64,000 nucleotides of DNA from contig NC_068978.1 in the NCBI RefSeq assembly GCF_016808095.1, positions 26,857,306-26,921,305 of the forward strand, given 5' to 3'. The position numbers were made by a program, and so were the translations under genes. A model generated the notes under the pieces. It did no database searches, was not told where the DNA came from, and worked only from the letters and a program-made list of their open reading frames with translations. Below, piece after piece: positions 26,258-38,193 of this stretch. Within the stretch, counting starts at the first letter, position 1; every line of letters starts with the position of its first letter. This DNA is from Vigna angularis (Eukaryota; Streptophyta; Magnoliopsida; Fabales; Fabaceae).

Positions 26258-28650
26258 TGTAACACCCCAAAATATAAAACATCTCACACCCAAATTTATT
26301 TCATTAATAAAGAAAACATCATACAATATTACAATCCTCCTTTTAGGAGTAACATAGTTCACACTAGAAATACATTATATTTTCACACAAAAATAAAACA
26401 CTCTTAATTTTATTTTATTTTTTTCTTCTTCTTAAAATATTCTTCATTTTTCTGCTGCTTCCTCCTTCACTTGAATTGGTTCAGACGTCGTTCCCTCATC
26501 TGCTCCCGTATAACAAAAACATTATACGATCATCGCAAAAATAAGATTTTTCCGGCACAAACAAACAAGTAAGGGTGAGCTACCATGCACAATTCAAAGA
26601 AAATCATGACACTATTAATATACATAATACATTCACCAAAAATTCTTGTAAGATGCAATTATCATACTAGACTCTATTATCCGGATATAATGTTGATGGA
26701 AGTCTCGGGTGGTCATGCACTTGTGGTGATTTCAACAACAAAAAATTTTGGCCAAATATAATATATCACATCACCCACAAGGTTAATCCATTAATGTCTA
26801 TAAACATAGACTAGGACCTCCTACTACTCTCACCACATAACACATCCTTCTCTAATTGAGACTGGAAAATTATTAGAGTTTTAGGATCACCACCAACAAC
26901 AGGACCCTCAACATCAACATATACACTAATACCATGCCAATTTAGAGTCTCTCCCCGAGACTCATACTATATTTCAAATGAATAATTTCCTATCAAACAA
27001 CACAATAAACATTCATAATAGAATTCATACAAGATAATTATAAACAATTAACAATAATAAAATATCACTATAAATGGTCATATAAGAATACAATATTTGA
27101 CAATCATAAAAATAATCTTAATATAAAAATTCATGGGGAAACAAGAAGTTGAATCTGGCAGAGCCGGTTAGACAACTTCTAATCCATCCAAAAATACAAT
27201 ATAATTAAATAACAAGAACAATAACATGTCTAGGGAAATAAGAAGTTGAATCTGGCAGAGCTGGTTAGACAACTTCTAATCCTTCCAAAAATGCAATAAA
27301 ATAAATAAGTAAAGCAATAAATAGTTTGGGGAAACAAGAAATTGAATCTGGCAGAGCCGGTTAGACAATTTCTAATCCTTCCAAAATACAATAAAAATAA
27401 ATAAGGAAAACAGTAAAATGTTTGGGGAAATAAGAAATTGAATCTGGCAGAGCCGGTTAGACAATTTCTAATCCTTCCAAAATACAATAAAAATAAATAA
27501 GTAAAACAGTAAAATGTTTGGGGAAACAAGAAGTTGAATCTGGCAGAGCCGGTTAGACAACTTCTAATCCATCCAAAAATACAATAAAAATAAATAAGTA
27601 AAACAGTAAAATGTTTGGGGAAACAAGAAATTGAATCTGGCAGAGCCGGTTAGACAATTTCTAATCCTTCCAAAATACAATAAAAATAAATAAGGAAAAC
27701 AGTAAAATGTTTGGGGAAATAAGAAATTGAATCTGGCAGAGCCGGTTAGACAATTTCTAATCCTTCCAAAATACAATAAAAATAAATAAGTAAAACAGTA
27801 AAATGTTTGGGGAAACAAGAAGTTGAATCTGGCAGAGCCGGTTAGACAACTTCTAATCCATCCAAAAATACAATAAAAATAAATAAGTAAAACAGTAAAA
27901 TGTTTGGGGAAACAAGAAATTGAATCTGGCAGAGCCGGTTAGACAATTTCTAATCCTTCCAAAATACAATAAAAATAAATAAGGAAAATAGTAAAATGTT
28001 TGGGGAAACAAGAAATTGAATCTGGCAGAGCCGGTTAGACAATTTCTAATCCTTCCAAAATACAAAAATAAACAACTAATAACATACACATGGCATAACA
28101 TAATCAACATCACATTTTACAACTATCACACTTGGATATCAACACAAAAGCATACTCTCATTTAAAATTCAAGATCATACAGAAACAAAATACTCCATAT
28201 TCAAGATTTAAGATCAGACAAAAGCAAAATAAAGCATATTCAAGACTCAAGATAATATAAAAGGAATACTCAGAGTTAGCTCCCCTTACCTCTATTCCAG
28301 ACTTAGTTTCCTCTTCTCAAATCGTTCTCCGGAAACTTCCAGAATTTCCTCTCTTCAACTAGAATTTCCTCCAACTCTCTTCTCTCACAATTTCTCTAGA
28401 ATTTTGGTGTAAATTTTCAGCATCCCCCCTTGGCTATTTATAGCCAAAAACATTTTACTATTCATTTTTACTATTCATTTTTACTATTCACTTTTACTAT
28501 TCATTTTTACTATTCAAAAATTATTTTTTATTCACCATTCTTATCTCTGACTCATTAATTCTACGTGGATTGTTTTCTTCCACAATTTATTTTAATATTT
28601 TTTTTAACTATTTACTATTTACTATTCACTATTCACTATTCACTATTCAC
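26258..28650 (-). repeat. LTR copy 3 (10 minisatellite units)
   Basis: Nearly identical to copy 2, with ten units at about 27135-28070. One private change is TCTAGGG instead of TCTGGGG at unit 2 (27229-27235), which helps to tell the copies apart. The TATA box is at 28432-28445. Confidence 0.85.
27135..28070. repeat. ~96-bp minisatellite, 10 units
   Basis: Same order of arm types as in LTR copy 2; every unit keeps matching arms. Confidence 0.85.
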
Positions 28651-30364
28651 AAAACCATTGTGCCAAGTATCCCTTCCCACCACTCTATTCAATAGTTTCA
28701 ATGATAAGTATTAAATCGTGCCCCTTCCCATCACTTTATTCAAGAGCTTCCCCATGCAAGTACACTTTCAAATCATTTAAACATGTTACTTCCCACCACT
28801 CAACTAGAGAGATTATCAGGGTAATTCCCACCACTCAAAAAGCTTATCAGGGCAACTCCCACCTCTCATCTAGTGAGTTTATCAGGGCCATCACCCAAAC
28901 GCAACATCAATTATAACGTGCTTCTCGAGATCAAAACCATATCCCAAGGATATTTAGTGTTAACCAAATCTCAAATTTTTATCTTATGCAAACTAAAAGT
29001 AAGTATAAACAAGTTTACTCACACATGCATCACTGGTTAGAGATCAAGGTGAGACATATAAATCTTTACCCATCCTTTACATCACCATTGAGGTTTGAAT
29101 ATTACCATATAACTATACCTGAAGAAAACTACTCTAACACAACCTATAACTTGTTAATTATTCCAAATTCTCTATAATCACATCAGTTTTGTAACCCTTC
29201 TTTTTATCTATTTCCAAACTCTTCTTCTTCCTTATCTTGCCATGTTCATAATAATATTAATTCAACCTACACTACCTCTACTAACTTTAATATTCCAAAA
29301 ATCAATAAGGTTTACAACCATTATACCATAAATCATGACCATTTAATCCTCTCATAAAAATACTAAAAATTTGCATAAGCCAAAAGCCAAAAATTTTCGT
29401 ACCTGGATTTTCTCCGCTGCTCACCATACCAAAATCTCATACTCTTAAATCTAATCTCCAATACATTTACAAAAAAAAAAATCTAACAATCTCCTTTTAA
29501 TCATCCATTTAGCTTAGAATCCTTTCAATACTTTATTCTTTTCTAAAGACATCATGTTCTTTCAACTTATAACTTTCTCCTCCTATTAAACTTTCTCTTA
29601 ATCCCCTTTGCGCCTTATACAACTTCTCATCTACTCTTCTTCATTTAATATTTGATTTATCCTTAATCTACTTCAGTATTCCTATCCCTTTTTTTTTTTA
29701 GCTTTATCTTCAAATCTTTCACCATTTTCTTTCTTCCAATCTTCAAGCATCACCTATAAGAAGAGATAAGTTGATTTATCAAACCTTGCCACACTAATGT
29801 TTACCCCAAAACTCCTCTCATTTAAACCTTTGAACTAAACTTTTTTTTTTGTACAACCATTGATATCTAATCCTCTTGCTCGGTTCTTGAAACACTTCCA
29901 AATAAAAACGATGATTCTATACTTCAAGACCAAAACTCCGATGTTTTGACTTCTAAGCTCTAACACACCATATCTACCTATCTTCGAGAAAAAGAAAAAC
30001 TTGTCTCAAAAGGTTTTGTTTAAATCTAATAAAGGTATACAGGTCAAGTGATCCTTGAATCTGTAACTTTTTACCACTTATAAAGCACACAACACAAAAA
30101 GAACTCAAATCATAACTCTCCCGTTCCAAAACCTTAAGAATTAAGAAAGGAAATTCGTCTCTGATAAAGTCATGAGTGTGCACCCTCATTACTCTTATCA
30201 AGACGTTTTTCCGTTGTTAAAACCTTAAGTGGGTTGCACTCACTCTACGATTTAAACTTAAGAAACACATGACAAATCATGTCACTTAGCCCTCTTCACT
30301 GAAAGGAAACTTAAACGTACAACCCGCAGGTCATTTTAAGGACGAACTGCTCTGATACCATTAA
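28651..30364 (-). other. Retroelement leader 3 with primer-binding site
   Basis: Same as leaders 1 and 2 apart from homopolymer length changes (A-run near 29471, T-runs near 29691 and 29841) and single substitutions. The primer-binding site is at 30360-30349. The spacer to the LTR is TTAA here instead of CTAA. Confidence 0.75.
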
Positions 30365-32053
30365 TGTAACACCCCAAAATATAAAACATCTCACACCCAA
30401 ATTTATTTCATTAATAAAGAAAACATCATACAATATTACAATCCTCCTTTTAGGAGTAACATAGTTCACACTAGAAATACATTATATTTTCACACAAAAA
30501 TAAAACACTCTTAATTTTATTTTATTTTTTTCTTCTTCTTAAAATATTCTTCATTTTTCTGCTGCTTCCTCCTTCACTTGAATTGGTTCAGACGTCGTTC
30601 CCTCATCTGCTCCCGTATAACAAAAACATTATACGATCATCGCAAAAATAAGATTTTTCCGGCACAAACAAACAAGTAAGGGTGAGCTACCATGCACAAT
30701 TCAAAGAAAATCATGACACTATTAATATACATAATACATTCACCAAAAATTCTTGTAAGATGCAATTATCATACTAGACTCTATTATCCGGATATAATGT
30801 TGATGGAAGTCTCGGGTGGTCATGCACTTGTGGTGATTTCAACAACAAAAAATTTTGGCCAAATATAATATATCACATCACCCACAAGGTTAATCCATTA
30901 ATGTCTATAAACATAGACTAGGACCTCCTACTACTCTCACCACATAACACATCCTTCTCTAATTGAGACTGGAAAATTATTAGAGTTTTAGGATCACCAC
31001 CAACAACAGGACCCTCAACATCAACATATACACTAATACCATGCCAATTTAGAGTCTCTCCCCGAGACTCATACTATATTTCAAATGAATAATTTCCTAT
31101 CAAACAACACAATAAACATTCATAATAAAATTCATACAAGATAATTATAAACAATTAACAATAATAAAATATCACTATAAATGGTCATATAAGAATACAA
31201 TATTTGACAATCATAAAAATAATCTTAATATAAAAATTCATGGGGAAACAAGAAGTTGAATTTGGCAGAGCCGGTTAGACAACTTCTAATCCATCCAAAA
31301 ATACAATAAAAATAAATAAGTAAAACAGTAAAATGTTTGGGGAAACAAGAAATTGAATCTGGCAGAGCCGGTTAGACAATTTCTAATCCTTCCAAAATAC
31401 AATAAAAATAAATAAGGAAAATAGTAAAATGTTTGGGGAAACAAGAAATTGAATCTGGCAGAGCCGGTTAGACAATTTCTAATCCTTCCAAAATACAAAA
31501 ATAAACCACTAATAACATACACATGGCATAACATAATCAACATCACATTTTACAACTATCACACTTGGATATCAACACAAAAGCATACTCTCATTTAAAA
31601 TTCAAGATCATACAGAAACAAAATACTCCATATTCAAGATTTAAGATCAGACAAAAGCAAAATAAAGCATATTCAAGACTCAAGATAATATAAAAGGAAT
31701 ACTCAGAGTTAGCTCCCCTTACCTCTATTCCAGACTTAGTTTCCTCTTCTCAAATCGTTCTCCGGAAACTTCCAGAATTTCCTCTCTTCAACTAGAATTT
31801 CCTCCAACTCTCTTCTCTCACAATTTCTCTAGAATTTTGGTGTAAATTTTCAGCATCCCCCCTTGGCTATTTATAGCCAAAAACATTTTACTATTCATTT
31901 TTACTATTCATTTTTACTATTCACTTTTACTATTCATTTTTACTATTCAAAAATTATTTTTTATTCACCATTCTTATCTCTGACTCATTAATTCTACGTG
32001 GATTGTTTTCTTCCACAATTTATTTTAATATTTTTTTTAACTATTTACTATTT

Positions 32054-32087
<34 letters not shown>

Positions 32088-32410
32088 TACTATTCACTAT
32101 TCACTATTCTAAAAAAAAAAATCCTAAATAAGTTATCAAAAATTTGAAGCTCTCCCTCTAGAATTACTATAAGTTTATATCCAAAAATCTACATTTTTCT
32201 ATCCATTAAAATTATTATTACTAATAAAATGCTAAAATTTACTATTATAAATATATTTTTTTTCATGGGTCTTACAAATTAAGCTACCAAAATTTCTCAT
32301 TAATCTTTCCACATTTTATAAACTTATATATTTTCCATTCACAAAGAAATTTATTATTACTAGTAATAAAATTATTATTATTAAAGTAAATATTTTTCAT
32401 AGGTCTTACA
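30365..32410 (-). repeat. LTR copy 4 (5' LTR, complete; 3 minisatellite units)
   Basis: The only LTR with both ends. On the minus strand it starts TGTAAGACCTATGAAAAA (32410) and ends GGGGTGTTACA (30365). It carries just three minisatellite units (about 31240-31500). Its first ~300 bases (32110-32410) are absent from the other three copies. A second GGGTCTTACA string at about 32267-32276 suggests a partial internal duplication near the LTR start. The TATA box is at 31865-31878. Confidence 0.8.
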
Positions 32411-32415
32411 CATTT

Positions 32416-33065
32416 GGTAGGGGTATTATTCGTATTTCCACCACTTAGAACATTTGTTTTGTTGCAATTTATCACAATAATTCATCCAAGTCTACAATGG
32501 TGTGTGTGCCTCTACTGTTGTACTCTTGTACTGTTAGTCAAATTGTGTTTATGTGCTTTGAGAGAGCATTTGTGACATTAATGTTGTTGTGAGTTCAGAT
32601 TTATTTGCTAGTTTAATTATTACTATGCTTTTAAAATACGTTGATTTAAATATATTAAAATTTTTAATATATTTTAAAATATTAAAATCAGTATCAGTAT
32701 TTCGAAGTCGCAATAGATAAATATCACCAAAAACTCAGCTTAAGATTTAAATTCATCATTGTCGAGTCCAAGTTGTAAAATAAATAGAGATTTTGAAGGA
32801 CAGAAATCAACTTGAAAGTCTTCTTTAAGAAAATCACTTGAAAGTCTTCTTTAATATAATAGAGTGGTTACAATGCTAAAAAAGAAAAATTTCATCCTGA
32901 ATATGATAAATAAACCACAACTATAAAGAAGAGCAATGTATTCAGTCTATATTAATAAAGGGGAAATATCCAATTTCATTTATTTTTGCATTTTTTTTTT
33001 TCTCCGAATCATTTATTGGCAGCTATCATATTATTTTATAGAGGCTCTCATATTATTTTAGAATG
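32416..33065. other. Intergenic flank right of the LTR array
   Basis: No gene is recognised. This is the right-hand flank of the retroelement target site (the empty site would read AAATGCATTTGGTAGGG). Short direct repeats of CACTTGAAAGTCTTCTTTAA occur near 32808-32852. Confidence 0.4.
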
Positions 33066-34265
33066 TTTCATCTTACACCTTCCAACTTTTATCTATTTGT
33101 GACTTCAAAAATTCTATTTTTAATATCCTAACATCTTGTAACATCAACTTTTTTTAAAAATTTTAATTTTAATTTTAATAAATATCTTTTTATTTTCATC
33201 TCATTTTTATTCAAGACACTTTAATAAAATATCTTTTTATTTTTTTCTCTTTCTTATTGGAGACATTCTGCATCACTTAATAATAATATAATTTAATTTA
33301 AAATTTAAATATTATTCAATATAATTTTATATTTTAATAATTATTAAAATATGATTTAAATTATAATAATAGTAATATTAAAAAAATAAAAAATAAAAAT
33401 AACAACTTTAAATAAAAACAAAAATTTTTATTAAAATTTTTAAATATAATAAATAAACAAAAACATTAAATAAAAACTTTAAATAAAAACGAAAACTTTA
33501 AATAAATTTTTCTAAAACTTTGATTTTTATTTAAATTTTAATAATTATTTAATTTAATTTAATATTTTAATATAATTTAATATATTTAAATGTATTTAAT
33601 GTGATTTTTAATATTATTTTTGTTTTCATTATTGTTACTCTTATTTTAGTTATTATTATTTTTATTTTTTAACAAAACTATTATTAAAATATAAATCATA
33701 TTTTAATAATTATTAAAATATAAAAGTATAATAAATAATATTATAATTTTCAATTAAATTAAATATTGATTAAGTTTTAAATAAAAAACAAAACTGATTT
33801 TGATATCGATAAACAAGTATTTTAAAACTTTTGTTTTTATTTAAAATTTAATAATTGTTTATTTTATTTTATATTTTAATATAATTTAATATATTTGAAT
33901 ATATTAAATCAAATTTTATATTAATATTAATATTATTTTATTTTTGTTTTAATTATTTTAATTTTATTTTTTTAATATTACTATTATTATAATATAAATC
34001 ATATTTTAATAATTATTAAAATATAAAATTATATTAAATAATATTTAAGTATTAAATTAAATTAGAATTATTATTAAGGTGGTACAGAGTGATTTTAATA
34101 AGAAAGAGAAGAAAATAAAAAGATATTTATTAAAGTGTCTTTAATAAGAAAGTGAAGAAAATAAAATGATATTTATTAGTTAAAAATGAAATTTTTGAAA
34201 AAGTTGGAAGTGTTAATGTTAAAATGGTAAAAACTGAAATTTTTGGAAGTGCAAGATGAGATGTA
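33066..34265. mobile_element. Foldback / Mutator-like element with ~200-bp inverted ends
   Basis: The left 33066-33280 and, inverted, the right 34075-34265 match over roughly 200 bp. They share CATCTTACAC/TTCCAAC near the tips, then AAAATTTCA-type words, then AATAAATATCTTTTTATTTTC twice, then TTTCTTATT. The AT-rich core (33285-34070) is also internally self-complementary (AATAATTATTAAAATAT and similar). There is no coding capacity. I could not identify a target duplication, so the tips are approximate. Confidence 0.55.
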
Positions 34266-34324
34266 ATTTAAACTCTAAATCCTAAAGTGAAACACTCATT
34301 ATATTAGAGGGTTACTTCCTACAC

Positions 34325-35925
34325 CACCCACATTGCTCCTTGCACCATCACATTTTTTTAAAATTTCAAAACTATCATTTATATTTTAAAATATCCTACA
34401 CCTCCCACTTCATTTTTTCAATGGATGTCGACATCCGTTGAAGAAAAATTTCTTTAACAGATGTGATCACATTCGTTAAGTTTTTTTTTTTAATTTTTAG
34501 TTTATTAATTTACTGTATTTTAAATTAATATATAAATATTATTTAAATTTTTTTAAATTTAGGGTTAAATATGTTTTTAGTCCCTAAACTATTGGCCGTT
34601 TCTGGTTTTCGTCCCTCTTTCAAAGTAAGGTACGATTTGGTCCTCAATCTTTAAAAAACGTTCGTTTTAGTCCTCAAAATTTTGTTTTTAGTCCTCGTTT
34701 TAGTCCTCAAAACGTTCGTTTTTTCGACTAAAACGAACGTTTTTTAAAGATTGAGGACCAAATCGTACCTTACTTTAAAAGAGGAACGAAAACCAGAAAC
34801 GGCCAATAATTTAGAGACTAAAAACATATTTAACCCTTAAATTTATTATGTAATTATATATAAATTTATTTTATTTTATTTAATAAAATAATTATTATTA
34901 ATTTAATTTATGTATTATTATTTAATTAATTATTTAAATATTTTGTATAAGATTAGGTAAACGGATGTGTCACATCCGTAAACGAATGTGACTACATCCA
35001 CATTCGTTAAGATTTATTCTTTTAATTTTTAATTTAATAATTTATTGTATTTTAAATTAATATATAAATATTATTTAATTTTTTTAATTTATTATGTAAT
35101 TATATGTAAATTAATTTTATTTTATTTAATAAAATAATTATTATTAATTGAATTTATATATTATTATTTAATTAATTATTTAAATATTTTTTTAATTTTA
35201 GTTAAACGGATGTGTCCGTTAAGGTTATATTTTTTTTTTAATTTTTAGTTTATTAATTTATTAATTTTAAATTAATATATAAATATTATTTAAATTTTTT
35301 TAAAATTTATTATGTAATTAAATGTAAATTAATTTTATTTTATTTAATAAAATAATTATTATTAATTTAATTTATGTATGATTAATTTATTAATTATTTG
35401 AATATATTTTTTATATTTAGTTAAATGGATGTGTCACACCACATCGTTAAGGTTTTATTTTTTATTTTTTTTAGTTATTTATCTTAGGTTATTGTATTTT
35501 AAATTAATATACAAATATTATTTAAATTTTTTACATAATTATATATAAATTAAATTTATTTTATTTATTAAAATAATTATTATTAATTTAATTTATGTAT
35601 TATTGTTTAATTAATTATTTAATATTTTTATATAATTACTTAAACATGTGTCAAGTCTGATAATTTTTTTAGTTTATTAATTTGTTATATTTTAAATTAA
35701 TTTATAAGGTATTTTATATTTTTTGTTTTTTATAATATATTATGTAAATAAAAAATATTATTAAAATAAATTCTAAAATAAAAATAATAAAATAAAATAT
35801 AAAAAAAAATAGATAAATGGATGTCAATATCCGTTGAAGATGAAACGAATGTTCACATCCGTTTTATAGTAAGGGTAAACTGAAAATGGGTGGTACAGGA
35901 AGTATTTGGTAGTGATGGAGGAGTA
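34325..35925. mobile_element. Non-autonomous element with internal ~240-bp tandem repeats and GGATGT..ACATCC palindromes
   Basis: The ends look inverted: GTTACTTCC...ACACCACCCA on the left and, read on the minus strand, GTTACTCC...CTTCCTGTACCACCCA on the right. Inside, a ~240-bp unit (a GGATGTGNCACATCCG-like word, then TTAATTTTTAG..., then an AT-rich tail ending TTAATTATTTAAATATTT) recurs about four times, starting near 34450, 34965, 35205 and 35425. The first unit is split by the 275-bp MITE at 34562. The core motif GGATGTCGACATCCG at 34434 is a perfect palindrome also found at 45382. No convincing target duplication was found. Confidence 0.5.
34562..34836. mobile_element. Mutator-type hairpin MITE, 275 bp, 9-bp TSD
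   Basis: The ends are long near-perfect inverted repeats beginning GGGTTAAATATGTTTTTAGT; the whole element folds into one stem of over 100 bp. Flanks are TTAAATTTA at 34553-34561 and 34837-34845, an exact 9-bp duplication as made by Mutator-like transposases. The family (GGTTAAATATGTTTTTAGTC ends) is abundant in legume genomes. It interrupts one of the tandem repeats of the surrounding element. Confidence 0.85.
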
Positions 35926-36700
35926 ACACTCTAGTTGGTTTTATATTTATACCATTCAAATTTTCTTCCAGGACCTGCATGCATTTCTTCCCGCACCTCA
36001 TAAAATTAGAAAATTACTCATTTACCTTTATCTCCTTTCCGCACTTCATCCGTGCACCCCCTTATCCCTTTCCTCCACCTTCATTGACATTCCTTCTTCC
36101 ATGAGATCTTTTTCACCTATCACCTCATCTTTCTTCATTCACATCCTATTCTTCTGCTCTTTAACTTTTTTTTAAAATATATTTTGAATTATATAAATTA
36201 AAATATTTTTATTTTATAATTTAAAATATATAATTTGAAATATAATTTTTTTTATTTTGTATTATACATTTCAAAATATAAAATATACAAATATATTTTG
36301 GATTGTATAATATAAAATATAAAATTACATCTCAAAATACAAAATATAAAAATATATTTCAGATTTTATAATCTGAAATATAAAAATACATCTCAAAATA
36401 CACTATCTAAAATAGAAATTTTGTATCCTTAAATGCATAATTTGGAATTTGTACCTAGTTGTCATGCCCAAATATAATCTTTATATTCTATAACGTATAA
36501 TTTATGATACAGTTTTTATATTAGGGATTGTACCTTTCAAAACTAAAAATGAAAAAGAAAACAACACAAAATTGAATTTTTTGAATATAAGGAGGTGCAA
36601 AAAGAAATTATGAAAGTGCAGAAAGAAACTACTCTCAAATTATCTTACATCAACTAAGGAAAATATCCTATCTTTAAATAATTATTTGCTGAGTTTCATG
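35926..36700. other. AT-rich intergenic block with short internal repeats
   Basis: No gene is seen. From about 36170 to 36450, AAAATATATTT..GAT and CATCTCAAAATACA words recur as degenerate repeats. The outer parts (TTTCTTCCCGCACCTC near 35987; GTGCAGAAAGAAACTACT near 36616) look like weak inverted ends of another non-autonomous element, but I cannot define borders. Confidence 0.35.
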
Positions 36701-36954
36701 CATGGCCATTAGGGCTCGGCAGAATTAACTTAAAACACTTAAACTATAGTTAATCCATACTTTTTTAAACTTAAAAAATTAATAATACAGCTAACTAAAA
36801 ACTAATTAAACTAATTAATAGTACAGTTTAAAAATACTAAACTATTTTATATTAAGTACAATTAACTGCAGTTTAGGTTTATACATGCTTTCCCAATCAC
36901 GGCTTTATTTTGCTTTCTGCCTTACATCCCGTTCATTCTACTCACTCGATGATG

Positions 36955-37095
36955 CTGTTGAAGGTTGTCGCTGTTGAAGGCTGCCGTCAAGGTTACCGCT
37001 GTTGAAGGTTCGCTGTTGTCGAAGGTTCACCGCCGTCGAAGGTTCGCCGTCGTCGAAGGTTCGCCGTCGTCGAAGGCTCGTCGTTGTCGAATTTA
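36955..37095. repeat. GTCGTCGAAGGTTCGCC short tandem repeat
   Basis: About eight degenerate copies of a 15-18-bp unit (GTTGAAGG, GTCGAAGGTTCGCCGTC) lie near the left end of the hAT-like element. The run is GC-richer than its surroundings. The plus frame is open across it (36965-37216) but codes only for simple repeats. Confidence 0.7.
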
Positions 37096-37937
37096 TAAAT
37101 TTACTTCTCTCTCACTCTCAAATTATGCATTTCCTTCACTTTGTTGTGCATTTGCAGTGATATTAATAATCATTCAATTGTTTATGCACCAGTTGAAAAT
37201 CAAGCAATTTGTGTAATCAGTAACACACAGAAAATTCAGAAACCTAGTAAGTATGAGTAACTTGAAGTGATTATAATATTATATACTGTTAGAAAAATAC
37301 TTCAGAAAACATGTACACCTTTTAATTTTGTTTTATTTTATTTAATTGTCATTGTTTCTCTAGTTTTAAGGAATCAAATAGGTTTATTATCTCTGATTTA
37401 TGTATTTTATTTAATGATTTATTTTTAGGAATACATTATTAGTGAGTGATTATTTTTTTTCTTAAGTTTTATAAATTAAAATATTTTTAAAATAAGTTTT
37501 TATTGTTTTTCTTCAATATTTTTGTCAATTTTTGTTCATTTTTGTTCTCTATTAAGGCAACTCTGCTTTCTTATAAATTACCAGCATATACTAACAATAT
37601 TTGGAACTCTGCTTGCACTAAAAAACTATTCTGCATGCCTTTGAAGAATAACTGCTTGCACTAAAGATTTATAAACTAAAAATATGGACCTATTAGAAGG
37701 TTCAATGAACTAACAATTAATCATTAAGCTTAATTAATACATGTTCTTCATCGGCTAAAGCTTATATATAAATTATATAAATTATACATTGTTTTTCCTC
37801 TAATTATGAATTCTAATTATGTATTTGCCATCTCTTGTAACATTAATTTTCTGCTTTATTTCTGTAAGCTGTCGACCAAGTCAAAATATAATTTTGTAAT
37901 GTTTTTTTTTTCTCTGTAGACTATATCCTCTGCACAG

Positions 37938-38193
37938 GCTAAAAGATTCACAAAATTCAAAGGAAAGGGCTTATTGAGAAAGATGTGGTAAGCTAGTGGA
38001 ATAGATTTTAAATTTGAATGACTATAAATGAACAAATAAAAGATGCTAATGCAGTTTTAATTATCTTGTGCATTTGAAGGTGAGAACTGATAGATATGAA
38101 GGGGATGATAATCCAAATGTAAATATTCTACGAGATATACTGTTGACCTATTCATTTTACAACTTTGATCTTGGTTATTGCCAGGTAACTATA
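37938..38193 (+). pseudogene. TBC-domain Rab GTPase-activating protein, two captured exon fragments
   Basis: Two exon pieces with splice-like borders are visible. The first (about 37938-37980, after CTGCACAG and before GTAAGC) reads AKRFTKFK then, after a 1-base shift, a GLIEKDV-like segment. The second (about 38079-38185, after TTTGAAG and before GTAACT) reads VRTDRYEGDDNPNVN, LRDILLTYSF and YNFDLGYCQ. This matches the part of plant TBC1-type RabGAPs that contains the RTDR and GYCQG motifs; intact proteins accelerate GTP hydrolysis by Rab GTPases. Only a small part of the catalytic domain is present, so it cannot be functional. It lies inside the hAT-like element and was probably captured (inference). 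Confidence 0.75.

Larger units (their letters stand above)
18343..32410 (-). mobile_element. Tandem-array LTR retrotransposon: 4 LTRs and 3 leaders in one insertion
   Basis: The whole 14.07-kb block is bounded by TGTAACACCCC (18343) and GGTCTTACA (to 32410), i.e. on the minus strand TGTAAGACC...GGGGTGTTACA. The flanks carry CATTT at 18338-18342 and 32411-32415, a perfect 5-bp duplication. Inside, TGTAACACCCCAAAATA recurs at 18343, 22158, 26258 and 30365. Each internal copy is preceded by GCTCTGATACCA (minus strand TGGTATCAGAGC, the initiator-Met tRNA primer site) plus a 4-nt spacer. The order on the minus strand is full LTR (32410-30365), leader, shortened LTR, leader, shortened LTR, leader, shortened LTR. 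No gag, pol, polypurine tract or other retroviral-type coding domain remains. Unit copies are nearly identical; most differences are minisatellite copy number and homopolymer length. The likely origin is an internal deletion followed by unequal recombination between LTRs (inference). Confidence 0.88.

Noticed and set aside
19220..28070. CRISPR-like regular repeat arrays
   Set aside because: Repeats are contiguous ~96-bp minisatellite units with no variable spacers, inside plant LTRs.
32267..32276. Alternative 5' LTR boundary at the inner GGGTCTTACA
   Set aside because: The base run after it (AATTA) does not match the left flank, whereas the outer GGTCTTACA at 32402-32410 is followed by CATTT, identical to the left flank.
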